Notes under the pieces: generated by a model
What the model was told of the DNA's origin: nothing
Databases searched by the model: none
Seen by the model: the letters and a program-made list of their open reading frames with translations, nothing else
Shown here: one piece after another, positions 1-9,708 of the stretch
Layout of the letters: every line of letters begins with the position of its first letter
How positions within the stretch are numbered: position 1 is the first letter of the stretch
Translations under genes and position numbers: made by a program
Assembly: GCA_026391455.1 (NCBI GenBank)
Contig: JAPLEH010000073.1
Coordinates: 25,396-89,395, forward strand
Origin: Bacteroidota bacterium
GTDB taxonomy: Bacteria > Bacteroidota > Bacteroidia > Chitinophagales > Chitinophagaceae
Direction of reading: 5' to 3'
DNA: 64,000 nt

Positions 1-1
1 T

Positions 2-1468
2 GCCTGGAACTACCGCAACAATATGCAGGCGGCGGTTATTATTGAGCGGCCAGATGACGCCGCTGATGCCGAATACTATGTATATGATGGTGCAGGGCAA
101 CGGGTGCGGAAGGTACAGGAACAAAAAACGGCAACCGGCACAGCGGTAAAAGAAGTAATTTATTTAGGGGGTGTGGAAGTGAGGAGGTCTTATACCACGA
201 ACGCATCCGGTGCAAAAACCATCACCCGTGAGTGGCATTTGCTGAAAGCAGCAGATGGTAGCAATACTTTTTGTGAATGGCGCTATTGGGTGAAGGGTAC
301 TATTAATCCGGATGAAAAGAAACTGCAATGGCGCTACCGGCTCAGCGATGCCTTAAACTCCTGCTGTTATGAACTGGATGAAGCGGGCAATAAAATTTCG
401 TATGAAGAATATTACCCTTATGGCGGCACCAGCATTATAGCAGCCCAAAACGAAACCGAAGTAAAGGCCAAGCACTACCATTACAGCGGTAAGGAAAAAG
501 ACAGCGCAACAGGTTTGTACTATTACGGCATGCGCTACTATGCGCCCTGGCTCGGCCGCTGGACCTGTACCGACCCGGCAGGTACGGTGGATGGGATGAA
601 CCTTTTTACTTTTGTTAAGGGAAATCCTGTATCCAATGTAGACACGAATGGTATGATGTTGAAACGTGGCCCTGCAGGTCGCATCGTCGAAGTATTTTTT
701 GGAGGGACAAGCAGAAGTGGATTCGAAAGTTTTGGCCTTGTTGGATCAAGATCTGACGCGATTAGAAGTTCAAACGGTGTGTATGTTAAAGATAATATTT
801 TGGCTATAGATGGTCCTGGATATGTAGACCCTAATACGAATCACTTGCATGGCTATGACAGAGGAGGATATTGGTTCGAGCACATCAAAACATCTGCGCT
901 TGGATTAGGGAAAGGCGGAATGGCAGAAAATGTTAATTCAATGATGCGTGAAATTGAGCAACAAGGGCTTGAACCAGAAACGCAATTCATTGTAAGAGGA
1001 TATAGTCGGGGTGCTGTTTCCGCAGCGGAACTAGTAACTCCATTGAGACGTAATTTTCCTAAAAGCAGGATTAGAGTTGATATGAGAGATCCCGTTGCAG
1101 GTGCATTAGATCAACACGTTCGGGATGTTAGTGAAGCTGACATAGCTGTAGTACAACATAGTTTGGAGAATTATTTTCCATTGTTTTGGGCTACACCGAT
1201 TATCGGGGCAACATCAGTAGTCTTGGCGAAAGGTGGACACTCGACCGCTGCAAGAGAGAATCATGGAAGATTAGGTGATCTGAGTTTAAAGGAACCAGGT
1301 GTTCACCTAGAATCTAACGGTAGTCTCGTAAGTATAAGTCAGGATTTTGCGATAAAATTTCTTGAAACTGAACATGAAACCCTGGTACCAAGTTTAGAAT
1401 TTGGTGGGGCTTCTGGAAGTCGTTTTAATGAAATGAGGGAAAGTGTCAAAAATATGCGAAGCAAGTGA
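2..1468 (+). CDS. Rhs family protein, 3' part, with C-terminal alpha/beta-hydrolase-like toxin domain
   Basis: The frame is open to the left edge, so this is the last 488 residues of a larger Rhs/YD-repeat protein. Visible parts are a YD-type repeat (YDGAGQRVRKV), then the conserved Rhs core end (YSGKEKDSATGLYYYGMRYY ... GRWTCTDPAG) near residues 160-200. Such proteins are surface or secreted shells that carry a variable C-terminal toxin. The tail after about residue 215 is unlike the core. It contains GYSRGA, a GxSxG nucleophile elbow with Ser near residue 335, then DPVAG (Asp near 363) and GGHS (His near 413), in the Ser-Asp-His order of alpha/beta hydrolases. The GxSRGA form resembles DUF2235/Tle1-type phospholipases, so a lipase toxin is inferred. 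No convincing immunity gene follows. Confidence 0.8.
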   Translation, partial: AWNYRNNMQAAVIIERPDDAADAEYYVYDGAGQRVRKVQEQKTATGTAVKEVIYLGGVEVRRSYTTNASGAKTITREWHLLKAADGSNTFCEWRYWVKGTINPDEKKLQWRYRLSDALNSCCYELDEAGNKISYEEYYPYGGTSIIAAQNETEVKAKHYHYSGKEKDSATGLYYYGMRYYAPWLGRWTCTDPAGTVDGMNLFTFVKGNPVSNVDTNGMMLKRGPAGRIVEVFFGGTSRSGFESFGLVGSRSDAIRSSNGVYVKDNILAIDGPGYVDPNTNHLHGYDRGGYWFEHIKTSALGLGKGGMAENVNSMMREIEQQGLEPETQFIVRGYSRGAVSAAELVTPLRRNFPKSRIRVDMRDPVAGALDQHVRDVSEADIAVVQHSLENYFPLFWATPIIGATSVVLAKGGHSTAARENHGRLGDLSLKEPGVHLESNGSLVSISQDFAIKFLETEHETLVPSLEFGGASGSRFNEMRESVKNMRSK

Positions 1469-2362
1469 AACAGATCTAAATCGGCAAAAAAAGAATAAAA
1501 TAAAAATTATGTCCCCACTGGCCGCGGGCTTGCAGCCAGTGCCCATTTCTACTATGCAGGGGCTTCATAGCTTGGCTAGCCGTGCAGGCATGAGAGTCCT
1601 TGGCATAAAATAGCCGCAGCCAGCCAGTTTTACCGGCGACTTGCATAACAGCATGGTTTACTTTTTTCACTTCTTTGTACCCCTCCCAGGCGCAAGCGTT
1701 TCCGAATGGATTGCCACGATGTGTTTGCAGTGTGCGTAACTGCTTGTGCCTGCCAATAATACCGAGGCTTTTAACCGAACCATATCCAGCACAAGCCCAC
1801 TGGCGTATGCTTGCCATCGCTTCCATTTACTTTACACAGGGTTTTCATAGCATGGCCAGATGTGCGCAGGTAAGAGACTCCGGTGCGGAAAACTGCCGCA
1901 ACCAGGCAGCTCTACCGGCGGCCTTGTATCAATTTAACTTGCTTTTTTGCTGCTCCGTTTCCGCCATAAACAGAGAGTATGTGCGGCCAATTAGGGTGCC
2001 TGGTGCTGGCTCCACTGTTATCGTTGCCCACATAGCAAACGAGGCAGTATTTCATTCGTTTTCAGGAAATCATCCGCCGACGCAATGGTAAAAAAACAGG
2101 CTGCTCCAAACGGTGGGCCTATCGGTGTGTTATGCCATCCGGAGATGCGAGGCGCTTATGTAGCCGGCCCGGGGCAATACGCTAAATGGCCTCCCTATAA
2201 AGGCACCGCTATTGGGCAACCGGGCTATGGGAGCATACCATTGCGTTGGCCTTCCTGCCGGAATGCCGTAATGTCGCGATAGAGGACTATTTGCCTTTCA
2301 TGGGCAAAAATCCTATATGTTTGACAGATCAGGCATACCACCTGTTACCAACGATACATTTT
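1469..2362. repeat. Gene-poor stretch with a diverged direct repeat
   Basis: No credible gene lies here; the open frames look random and match nothing I know. Two roughly 95-bp segments at about 1556-1650 and 1838-1932 are diverged direct repeats. Both contain a 'cttcatagc/tttcatagc' block, then 'agagactcc/agagtcctt', then a 'ttaccggcg/ctaccggcg' block. They may be remnants of a mobile element or of Rhs tail exchange. I could not identify a parent gene. Confidence 0.4.
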
Positions 2363-2812
2363 ATGAAGAAAACGGTGTGGGCAATTGGCCTGATACTTTT
2401 TTACCACCTGGCCATAGCACAGCCCGTAACCGTACTGAGCGATAAAGCCCGTTAGCCCATGTTGCCATTTTGCCCAAGAGCAACTATTCTTTCAGCCGCA
2501 TAGTCGCTGATTCAATACTGATTTTTACTGATACCAGTAAGCTTCGTATCACCCGGGGGTATTTACCGGATAAAGATCCGCCCTGATAATCCTTCACAAT
2601 ACGGCGGCAGCTATACATTCTACATGCAGCCTTTTATTGATATTACAGTGTACTGTTATAACAGTAATAAAAAGAAATGGACCGAAACCCGCTCCGGTGT
2701 ATTATTCAACAAACGATCCAGGTTATTTGGCCTTGCCAACTGTGCCATACATGGCGGCACCACCAATACTATTTATGTAAGGGTGAATATCAGTTCGCTA
2801 TCTAAAAGATAA
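2363..2812 (+). pseudogene. Broken 7TM-DISM sensor (copy A)
   Basis: This is a decayed relative of the intact sensor at 13540-15294. It opens with a signal peptide (MKKTVWAIGLILFYHLAIAQ), hits a stop at 2453-2455, continues in another frame with VAILPKSNYSFSRIVADS (intact copy: IAVLADSNFSFSRVLTDT), stops at 2584-2586, then returns to the first frame with RPDNPSQYGGSYTFYMQPF and FGLANCAIHGG...IYVRVNISSL. It ends before any membrane segment, so the 7TM, coiled-coil and HTH parts are lost. It sits directly upstream of a surface-protein gene, as the intact sensor does in copy B. At least two frameshifts are visible, so function is unlikely. Confidence 0.8.
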
Positions 2813-3004
2813 TAGTGAATAGCTAAATGCCTTCCCTCTGCCTCAAGGAGATAACTATTCGCTTTTTTTCATTATCAGTTTTAAACTTTCTTTATTGATA
2901 ACCAACGCTTTAAAAACACTGTACACACTTTGTCTATGCCCCGTATTTGGGTATGTTGCGCCAATACTATTGCTTTAGGAAAAGAGCAGAAATCAATACC
3001 AATT

Positions 3005-5443
3005 ATGAAAAAACAACTTCTTGCCCTGGTTGCTTTATTATTAACAGCGATTCTCTCCTCCGCACAAAATAATGTGGGCATCGGCACCACCAGTCCAGAC
3101 AGTACCGCCATACTGGATGTAAAAAGCAGCAGTAAAGGTTTTTTGATACCAAGGATGACCATGGCGCAACGGTCGGCTATTCAAAACCCGGCCGATGGCT
3201 TACAGGTATTTCAAACCGATACCCTTCAGGGAATTTATACCTATTTCCAAAATTATCAGGGGTGGTTTATTCAAACCATTCAAAAAGATATTGGTCCGGT
3301 TCCACATAAACAAAAATTTACCTATCCCAACCTGCTGCAAAAATTTATAGTACCACCCGGAGTAAAATTTTTAAAAATTACCGTTGATGGCGCAGCCGGT
3401 GGCGGTGCTACATTTATCGATGGAGGTGGTAACACGGCTGCCAGACCCGGCGGTCTTGGATTAAGCGTATCGGGCTTATTAACCGTAAACCCGGGAGATT
3501 CATTAATTATCAGATTAGGTACAAAAGGAAATACACCCGGTGCAGGCTCACCCGGCGCCACAGCGGGTGAAACGGTGAACTATACCGTGTACCTGCCTTT
3601 TCTTGTTGGATGGGTTCCCAGCGGTGCAACCACTGTAACCGGGGGAGGGGGCGGTTCTACTTCAATATTTTTAAATGATACAACCCCCGCTAATTTATTG
3701 GTCCGATCTATTGGGGGTATTGGGGGACACTTTCCACCTTATACCTGGTTTCCCTATCAGTCCGGAGGCAGTGGTGGAACAGTTACCTTCACACCCGGCA
3801 CAGGTGGAGGACCACAGTTTATAGCAGGTTCAGTTCAAAATCCTGCCGTTACCGTAGGTGCAACAGATAGTGCATTCGTAACCATTGAGTGGAATACACC
3901 CACCTATATCATTACCGGTAATGGAAACGGTTCTTCACAGGAAGGCGTTACTACACCTCTTGCCAATGGGAATACTACCGGGCTTCTTTCCTTTACCGAC
4001 TGGAATACGTTCAGCAATAAAGTGGGTGGAGCAGGCAATACCAATGAACTGGCTTTTTTCAATGGTACTAAAACGCTTGCTTCTTCCGGAAGTTTAAAAT
4101 GGGATAATGCCAATACCCGTTTGGAAGTAAATAATGTAAAAGTGAATTCATTGGCCGGCCCTACCACGCAATTGGTTGCCGCAGACAGCTCGGGTAAATT
4201 AATTATATCCGGTTTTTCACCCAGCGGCGACAATATGGGCAACCACACCGCTTTTCAAACCCTTAACCTCAACAATAATTTCATCAGCAACAATGCCACT
4301 AAACTGGGGTTGAAACTGGACAATAATGGCTATGCGGCCATCGGGCTAGACAGTACGGCAACTGGGATACCATCACCACTAACTGTAAACAGCCCCAATG
4401 GGATATGGATAGCCAGTAATGTGGGGGCCAAATCGGGCGATAGGGTGGTAAGCGGCTTATTCAACGGCATGGCCACAATTGGTGCACATAATAATGGTTT
4501 AACAGCATGGGCTAATTTTAAAATCAGTCCTATCGGCAATGTGGCCATTGGAGATATCACACCATTGGTAAAGCTGGATGTGAATGGAACCCTGCGTGCA
4601 ACAAATATCGGCATCGGTACCACCACACCACTGCGGGCGGTGGATATCAGGGGCGATATTGCGTTTGGTACCTGGACAGATAATATTCCCTTTCGCAGGA
4701 TTGGGGTAATGAGCAGTGCAACACAGGTGGCCGGTATGGAAATTGAAAATACAGCGCTGGGTGGCAGCTACAGTCAGAAGCTGCACTTCCTCACCCATCA
4801 TTTCGGTGCCACATTCGACAGGCGGTTAACCATTGATGAAGATGGAAATGTGGGTATTGGCACCACCACCCCGGCAAATAAACTATCTGTGCAGGGCAAT
4901 GCAAACATTACCGGTACCTTAAGCACAACCGGTAATACCACCATTGCCGGAGTATTATCGGTAAACAGTATTACAGCGGCAGGGGCTCTTGCCATTTCCC
5001 CATCGGCCAATGTTACCGGCACCGTAACGGCGGGTGATTTTAACACGGCGGGTACCGTAACTGCTGCCACTGTCAATGCGACCAATATTGTATCACCGAA
5101 ATTTAAAGTAACGGAGATATGGAACAGTGTGCAGAATATTCCGCCGGTAACCAATTTCACCACCAGTGGTGGCACGGTGATGCTGAATATTGCTGCGATG
5201 GCGTTTCAAACTACCGGTAATCCCGCAACATTAACCATTAATGTATTAGTGGATGGAAATATTGTTACTACGTTAAAAGGATTTGCATCACAAAACAGCA
5301 GCCAGATTCCATTGGCAGCCAATTTTAAAGTGATTACCGGTTTAGCTGCCGGCAATCATACCATTTCGATCGTGCCGGTATTACCTACCCAGATCGACGG
5401 TAATTCGTATATCAGTGCTTCTTTGCTGGAACTGCCTTTTTAA
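3005..5443 (+). CDS. Secreted NVGIGT-type surface/fibre protein (copy A)
   Basis: The 812-residue protein begins at the ATG at 3005 because MKKQLLALVALLLTAILSSAQ is a clear signal peptide; the frame is open earlier, to 2930. It carries the Bacteroidota signature NNVGIGTTSPDSTAILDVKS...GFLIPRMT...LQVFQTD near the N-terminus. A Gly-rich segment follows (about residues 130-280), then further VGIGTTTP blocks and a hydrophobic beta-type C-terminus. A 'WIASNVG...DRVVSGLFNG.ATIGAHNN' module near 4400-4560 recurs twice in the protein at 6673-8991. Such proteins are thought to be extracellular and fibre-like, but the role is unknown. No T9SS sorting domain is evident. It is followed by the 306-residue secreted protein gene. 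Confidence 0.8.
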   Translation: MKKQLLALVALLLTAILSSAQNNVGIGTTSPDSTAILDVKSSSKGFLIPRMTMAQRSAIQNPADGLQVFQTDTLQGIYTYFQNYQGWFIQTIQKDIGPVPHKQKFTYPNLLQKFIVPPGVKFLKITVDGAAGGGATFIDGGGNTAARPGGLGLSVSGLLTVNPGDSLIIRLGTKGNTPGAGSPGATAGETVNYTVYLPFLVGWVPSGATTVTGGGGGSTSIFLNDTTPANLLVRSIGGIGGHFPPYTWFPYQSGGSGGTVTFTPGTGGGPQFIAGSVQNPAVTVGATDSAFVTIEWNTPTYIITGNGNGSSQEGVTTPLANGNTTGLLSFTDWNTFSNKVGGAGNTNELAFFNGTKTLASSGSLKWDNANTRLEVNNVKVNSLAGPTTQLVAADSSGKLIISGFSPSGDNMGNHTAFQTLNLNNNFISNNATKLGLKLDNNGYAAIGLDSTATGIPSPLTVNSPNGIWIASNVGAKSGDRVVSGLFNGMATIGAHNNGLTAWANFKISPIGNVAIGDITPLVKLDVNGTLRATNIGIGTTTPLRAVDIRGDIAFGTWTDNIPFRRIGVMSSATQVAGMEIENTALGGSYSQKLHFLTHHFGATFDRRLTIDEDGNVGIGTTTPANKLSVQGNANITGTLSTTGNTTIAGVLSVNSITAAGALAISPSANVTGTVTAGDFNTAGTVTAATVNATNIVSPKFKVTEIWNSVQNIPPVTNFTTSGGTVMLNIAAMAFQTTGNPATLTINVLVDGNIVTTLKGFASQNSSQIPLAANFKVITGLAAGNHTISIVPVLPTQIDGNSYISASLLELPF

Positions 5444-5635
5444 ATGAAAGAATGATCAGTACAAATAGTCGCGGTAAGAAATAATAATATTAAACCTGAA
5501 TAATCAGTAAATCATCAATACAAAATATGATTAAGCGGGGAAATTTTTTCTGTTAAAATGAAAACAGGTATTGCACCACCGCAAGCCTAATCAATAAACG
5601 ATAACCATTTTTTTATTTGTAAACAAAATAGGAAT

Positions 5636-6556
5636 ATGATCCGCAAAAAAATAAGCCTTTCTCTTTTACTGGCCTTTCTTTCACAGGTACTGTTTGCACA
5701 GGTAAACTTTACCATTACCTATGAAGACATGCCTGCTCCCGCAAAGGCCATCGAAGTAAGGGTGTATCAGAACTTTTCTAAAATACGATCCACCGCCAAA
5801 GGGGATTTCGGCTCCAGAGATTTTTCGTTGATGGGTGAAGGCGAACCTACCAGTATGGATTATTATGTAGAAGATGATCCTTACTTCACCGAAGCCAATA
5901 TGATCCTGGCAAGAAAAACAAGCAAGAACTTTGTGAAAGGCTTTGTGTATTTTTATTCATCCGTACTGGCCTTTCACGGTGATGCGGTATATGAAGCAGG
6001 CATTGGGGTACCGGAACAAAGTTATCCGCTTACTTCCTTTACCGGTAACGCTGCCGACCACCTGGATATTCCGGAGCAGCATTCTATACTGGAGGGTCCA
6101 AAAAAAATAATTGAATTCCCCATGCAGGAAGGCAGCAACTGGAGTTCCGAAAGCAGGCGTACTGTCAATTTCAATTTAACCGTGGAAGCCTATGGGTTAA
6201 AAAATGTACCGGCACAGCATGTATGGACGGTGTACCGGGAAGAAAAAATTACAGGTTATGGAAAAATAAGGGTGTATCATCCCGACGGGCCCAGTGAATA
6301 TTATGAAGTATTAAAAAGTGAAATAAAGGAATATGCCGTTGATAGTTTTTACATTGGTGGCAAGCCGGCACCGGATGCATTGCTGAAAGCTTTTGGTGCT
6401 GTGCAGGGACAAAAGATTAACATTGAAAACAAAGTAAATTTTTACAGGAAGGGTCATTTCAATTTTTTGCTTTGTCTTTATTTCGGAGAGAAAGATTTCG
6501 ATGATGAAGCAAAAATGATTTATGCTGATATGGATGTGGATATGCCCGAAAAATGA
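5636..6556 (+). CDS. Secreted protein of unknown function (copy A), paralog of 16135-17157
   Basis: A 306-residue protein with a signal peptide (MIRKKISLSLLLAFLSQVLFAQ). I do not recognise a named family. It is clearly paralogous to the product of 16135-17157 along its whole length. The most conserved block, in residues about 190-235, starts VPAQHVWTVYREEKITGYGK and continues RVYHPDGPSEYYEVLKSEI; this stretch is identical in both copies apart from the flanks. The rest is beta-rich with a soluble C-terminus and no membrane anchor. Strong conservation beside decaying neighbours suggests it is the functional core of the cassette. It follows the surface-protein gene by 192 bp and precedes another surface-protein gene. 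Confidence 0.75.
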   Translation: MIRKKISLSLLLAFLSQVLFAQVNFTITYEDMPAPAKAIEVRVYQNFSKIRSTAKGDFGSRDFSLMGEGEPTSMDYYVEDDPYFTEANMILARKTSKNFVKGFVYFYSSVLAFHGDAVYEAGIGVPEQSYPLTSFTGNAADHLDIPEQHSILEGPKKIIEFPMQEGSNWSSESRRTVNFNLTVEAYGLKNVPAQHVWTVYREEKITGYGKIRVYHPDGPSEYYEVLKSEIKEYAVDSFYIGGKPAPDALLKAFGAVQGQKINIENKVNFYRKGHFNFLLCLYFGEKDFDDEAKMIYADMDVDMPEK

Positions 6557-6672
6557 CAGTAGAAAAACGTGATCATCATCTTGTGGGTGTCAAATGGTGA
6601 TACGCTTAAGTATGAAAAGAAATCCATTTGTTAACAATATTATTAGAAATCGCAGGTAAAAAAAGTCTTCAT

Positions 6673-8991
6673 ATGAAAAAGCTGTTATTCTCGCTTTGCG
6701 TTACAGTATTGGTTCATAACATTTCCCATGCACAAAATGTTGGTGTCGGCACCACCACACCACACGCCAGCGCTGCACTGGAAATATCAGGCACCAATAA
6801 AGGGGTATTGATTCCCAGAATCAGTTTTGCCAATCGACCGGCTGCACCGGCTACCGGATTATTGATTTATCAAACTGATATTGATTCCGGCTTTTATTAT
6901 TACAATGGTACAGCCTGGAAATACCTGCCGCAGGAACTGGTTACAGGATCGGGCAACAATGGTCAGATAAGCTTCTGGTCCGGCAATAATAAACTTTCCG
7001 GTTCGCAACATCTTTTTTGGGATACCATTGCCACAAAATTGCGAATTGGTTTGGATACGAATGGCGTGAATAAATTAACGGTGGCAGGAACCGGTGGTGT
7101 TAAGATATCTTCCACCAACCCGGGAAGTGGTTATGGCGACTGGATTGCCTTAAATGTGGGTAGTGCTGATTCATCAAAAGACAGGCTGGTAGCTGGCTTA
7201 CTGAATGGAGTACCTGCCATTGGCGCACACAACAACACATTAAGTGCGTGGAAACCTTTTTCCATTAGTCCGCTGGGCGGTTTGGCTATTGGGGGCACTA
7301 TCGTAGATACCAGTGCGGTGGTGGATATACGCAGCGAAGGAAACGACCGGGGTGTATTATTACCCAGGCTCACCAAATTACAACGGGAAGCGATTTATAA
7401 CCCGGCGCAGGGATTGATCACCTATCAAACAGATCTGGATTCGGGCTTTTACTTTTATAAAGGAACCGGCTGGAAGAATTTTTCTCTAGACATTGCCGGC
7501 GACACAGGACGGACCGGAAGCGTAACATTCTGGACGGGCCGAAACAAAATAGGCAGTACTGATAAACTGTACTGGAATGAAAACAGTAAACAATTGGGCA
7601 TTGGCACACAAACAACGACAGCACCATTAACATTGAGTTCAAATAATATCGGTTCCGGTTCATTGGATTGGATTGCCGCCAGTGTGGGTGGGCAAACCGG
7701 CGACAGGGTGGTGATCGGCCTGTATAACGGGCAGGCCACTATTGGCGCCCATAACAACGCATTAAATGCATGGTCCAAATTGGTGATCAACCCGGTGGGT
7801 GTAGTTAACTTTGGAAGCCTTGCAGGTGCAGGCAACCGGTTGCTGGCCATTGCACCCAATGGCGACCTGGGGGTGGCACCCATCAGCCCGGGCTATGTAC
7901 CACGTATAGACAATACCGGCAACGTGGTCAATTCCGTTATGCGGAGTGATGCAAACGGCGTATATATCAACACCCCTCCTAATCCACTGTTTATGTTATA
8001 TGCAGAAGACAGGCAACTGCTTGCAGATGGTGATGGACAGCATGTGATCTATGCATTCAGAAACAGGGACGTTCAGAACGATGGTACAAACTATGGCTAC
8101 CAAACTTCAAACAATGGTGTGGCCACCCTTAATTTTTGGGGTGATGTATATAGTTTTGGTACGGCCGGTTTCAGTTATAACGATTTTACCAGGACAGGAG
8201 GCAGTATAGGTGCCTATACTACCGGGGCATACTGGGGCAGTTGTGGCTACAGGAGCAGTGCTTCGATCACCTATGGTTTGTTTGCCACTTCAGCAGCCGG
8301 AGTGGGTGCAGGGCGTTCCAGCAGCACCGAACCAGCCAAGGGTATAGGCGGCGGCTTTGCCGGCGACCTGATGGGGGCCTGGTTTAAAGGTGATGTGATG
8401 GGCAGTATCAGCCAGGGCAATTTGTTTGCATCGTATAATATCGGTAATGTCATTACCGATGGAAGAAATATTGAATTGGTGACAACAGCAGCCGGAGAGA
8501 AAGTTCCCACCTATACAGTAAGCTCCGCCTCCGGAGCAAAAATTTATCATGATGGTACGGTGCAATTGGTAAACGGTACCGTAAGGGTAAATTTTGCACC
8601 AGCATTCCTGGCTACGCTGGAAAAAAATACCACTCCCACCGTAACCCTTACACCCGTTGGCGGTTGGGCCAATTTATACATTTCTGAAATAGACGGAACA
8701 GGGTTTACCATTTCGGAAGCGAATAATGGTCGCAGCAATATTTCGGTGAACTGGATTGCGGTGGGCACACGGTTGGATTTGAACAATGTCCCCGTTTCAC
8801 CCGAAATACTGAACAGGAATTTTTCAAAAAATTTACCTGAAGTTTTGTTTAATGAAAACAATAGACAAACTAATGGTAAACCAATGTGGTGGGATGGGCA
8901 GCATTTGCAATACACCACGCCGCCGCTTTCGGAAGCGGAGAAGGAAGCGTTGAGGGAGAAGTTAAAAGTGAAAAGTGAGAAGGGGAGATGA
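6673..8991 (+). CDS. Secreted NVGIGT-type surface/fibre protein, second in copy A
   Basis: A 772-residue protein. I start it at ATG 6673 because MKKLLFSLCVTVLVHNISHAQ is the signal peptide; the frame is open from 6628. NVGVGTTTPHASAALEISG and GVLIPRISF follow. The protein contains two successive copies of a unit made of GVL(I/L)PR..., Y.TD.DSGFY.Y.GT.WK, FW.G.NK and the 'DWIA..VG...DR.V.GL.NG...IGAHNN..L.AW' module (about 7130-7290 and 7660-7800), so it grew by internal duplication. The C-terminal half is unlike the other fibre protein. The last residues (LKVKSEKGR) are encoded by a low-complexity gtgaaaagtgag stretch. Role unknown, probably extracellular. Confidence 0.78.
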   Translation: MKKLLFSLCVTVLVHNISHAQNVGVGTTTPHASAALEISGTNKGVLIPRISFANRPAAPATGLLIYQTDIDSGFYYYNGTAWKYLPQELVTGSGNNGQISFWSGNNKLSGSQHLFWDTIATKLRIGLDTNGVNKLTVAGTGGVKISSTNPGSGYGDWIALNVGSADSSKDRLVAGLLNGVPAIGAHNNTLSAWKPFSISPLGGLAIGGTIVDTSAVVDIRSEGNDRGVLLPRLTKLQREAIYNPAQGLITYQTDLDSGFYFYKGTGWKNFSLDIAGDTGRTGSVTFWTGRNKIGSTDKLYWNENSKQLGIGTQTTTAPLTLSSNNIGSGSLDWIAASVGGQTGDRVVIGLYNGQATIGAHNNALNAWSKLVINPVGVVNFGSLAGAGNRLLAIAPNGDLGVAPISPGYVPRIDNTGNVVNSVMRSDANGVYINTPPNPLFMLYAEDRQLLADGDGQHVIYAFRNRDVQNDGTNYGYQTSNNGVATLNFWGDVYSFGTAGFSYNDFTRTGGSIGAYTTGAYWGSCGYRSSASITYGLFATSAAGVGAGRSSSTEPAKGIGGGFAGDLMGAWFKGDVMGSISQGNLFASYNIGNVITDGRNIELVTTAAGEKVPTYTVSSASGAKIYHDGTVQLVNGTVRVNFAPAFLATLEKNTTPTVTLTPVGGWANLYISEIDGTGFTISEANNGRSNISVNWIAVGTRLDLNNVPVSPEILNRNFSKNLPEVLFNENNRQTNGKPMWWDGQHLQYTTPPLSEAEKEALREKLKVKSEKGR

Positions 8992-9125
8992 TCGTTTTTT
9001 AGGTGATAGATGATAGTGCTGGTGAAAGCCAACTATCATCTGTCCAACAATATATTCTCAAAGTTTTTCCAGTGTAGCATTTTCAGCTATTCCATTTATT
9101 GTTAAATATGTCTTCATTCCGGGGC

Positions 9126-9645
9126 AAAATGTATATAGCCTTATTCGTTAGGTAACTATAAAAATAGCAAGTGAAATTTGCATCATTCATGCATAGCCCT
9201 GGGCAAAATGTATATAGTAGTTAGGAAATAATTATTCTACAAAGGAAAATCTGCAAAACTCATGCATAGCTTTGGGCTTCAGCCCCAAGCAAAATGTATA
9301 TTGTAGTAAGGAAATAATTATAAAAGCAAGGAAAATCTGCATACATCATGCATAGCTTTGGGATTCATCCCAAAGAATAATGTATATAGTAGTTAGGAAA
9401 TAATAATTCTAGGAAGGAAAATCTGCATCATTCATGCATAGCTTTGGGCTTCAGCCCAAAGAAAAATGTATATAGTAGTTAGGAAATTATAAAAATACCA
9501 AGGAAAATCTGCATACATCATGCATAGCTTTTGGCTTCCGCCCAAAGAATAATGTATATAGTAGTTAGGAAATAATAATTATAGCAAGGAATATCTGCAT
9601 AATTCATGCATAGCTTTGGGATTCATCCCAAAGAAAAATAAATTT
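9126..9645 (+). repeat. Tandem array of ~86-bp units with TTCA-loop hairpins
   Basis: Six units with a period of about 79-88 bp share 'aatgtatatagtagttaggaaat' (split over the start), 'aaggaaaatctgcat' and 'catgcatagc'. Five carry a 20-nt hairpin, at 9270-9289, 9356-9375, 9442-9461, 9528-9547 and 9614-9633. The form CTTTGGGC-TTCA-GCCCAAAG alternates with CTTTGGGA-TTCA-TCCCAAAG, a paired change that preserves the stem. The first unit lacks a good hairpin. The array fills the gap between the fibre gene and the ArsR-type gene. It is not CRISPR-like, because there are no unique spacers of constant length. Confidence 0.85.
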
Positions 9646-9674
9646 GCGAAACCAAACAGTTGCGCATATATTTG
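9644..9674 (+). promoter_or_regulatory. Bacteroidota sigma-A type promoter of the ArsR-type operon
   Basis: TTG at 9644-9646, a 20-nt spacer, then TATATTTG at 9667-9674, an exact match to the TAnnTTTG -7 consensus. The start codon follows at 9709. Confidence 0.75.
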
Positions 9675-9689
9675 CAACCGAATGGTTTC
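9648..9689. promoter_or_regulatory. Inverted-repeat operator overlapping the promoter
   Basis: GAAACCAAACAGTTGC (9648-9663) and GCAACCGAATGGTTTC (9674-9689) are inverted repeats matching at 13 of 16 positions, separated by 10 nt. The -7 element lies between and just into the right arm, so a dimer bound here would block the promoter. The adjacent ArsR-type protein is the obvious candidate to bind it (inference). Confidence 0.7.
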
Positions 9690-9708
9690 CTAAAATATTA
9701 TTTACTAT

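Noticed and set aside
1476..1826. A 116-codon minus-strand frame after the Rhs gene as an immunity protein
   Set aside because: No start context, random composition and it runs through the direct repeat; nothing resembles a known immunity family.
9126..9645. CRISPR array
   Set aside because: Units are similar throughout, with no unique spacers of constant length and no cas genes nearby.
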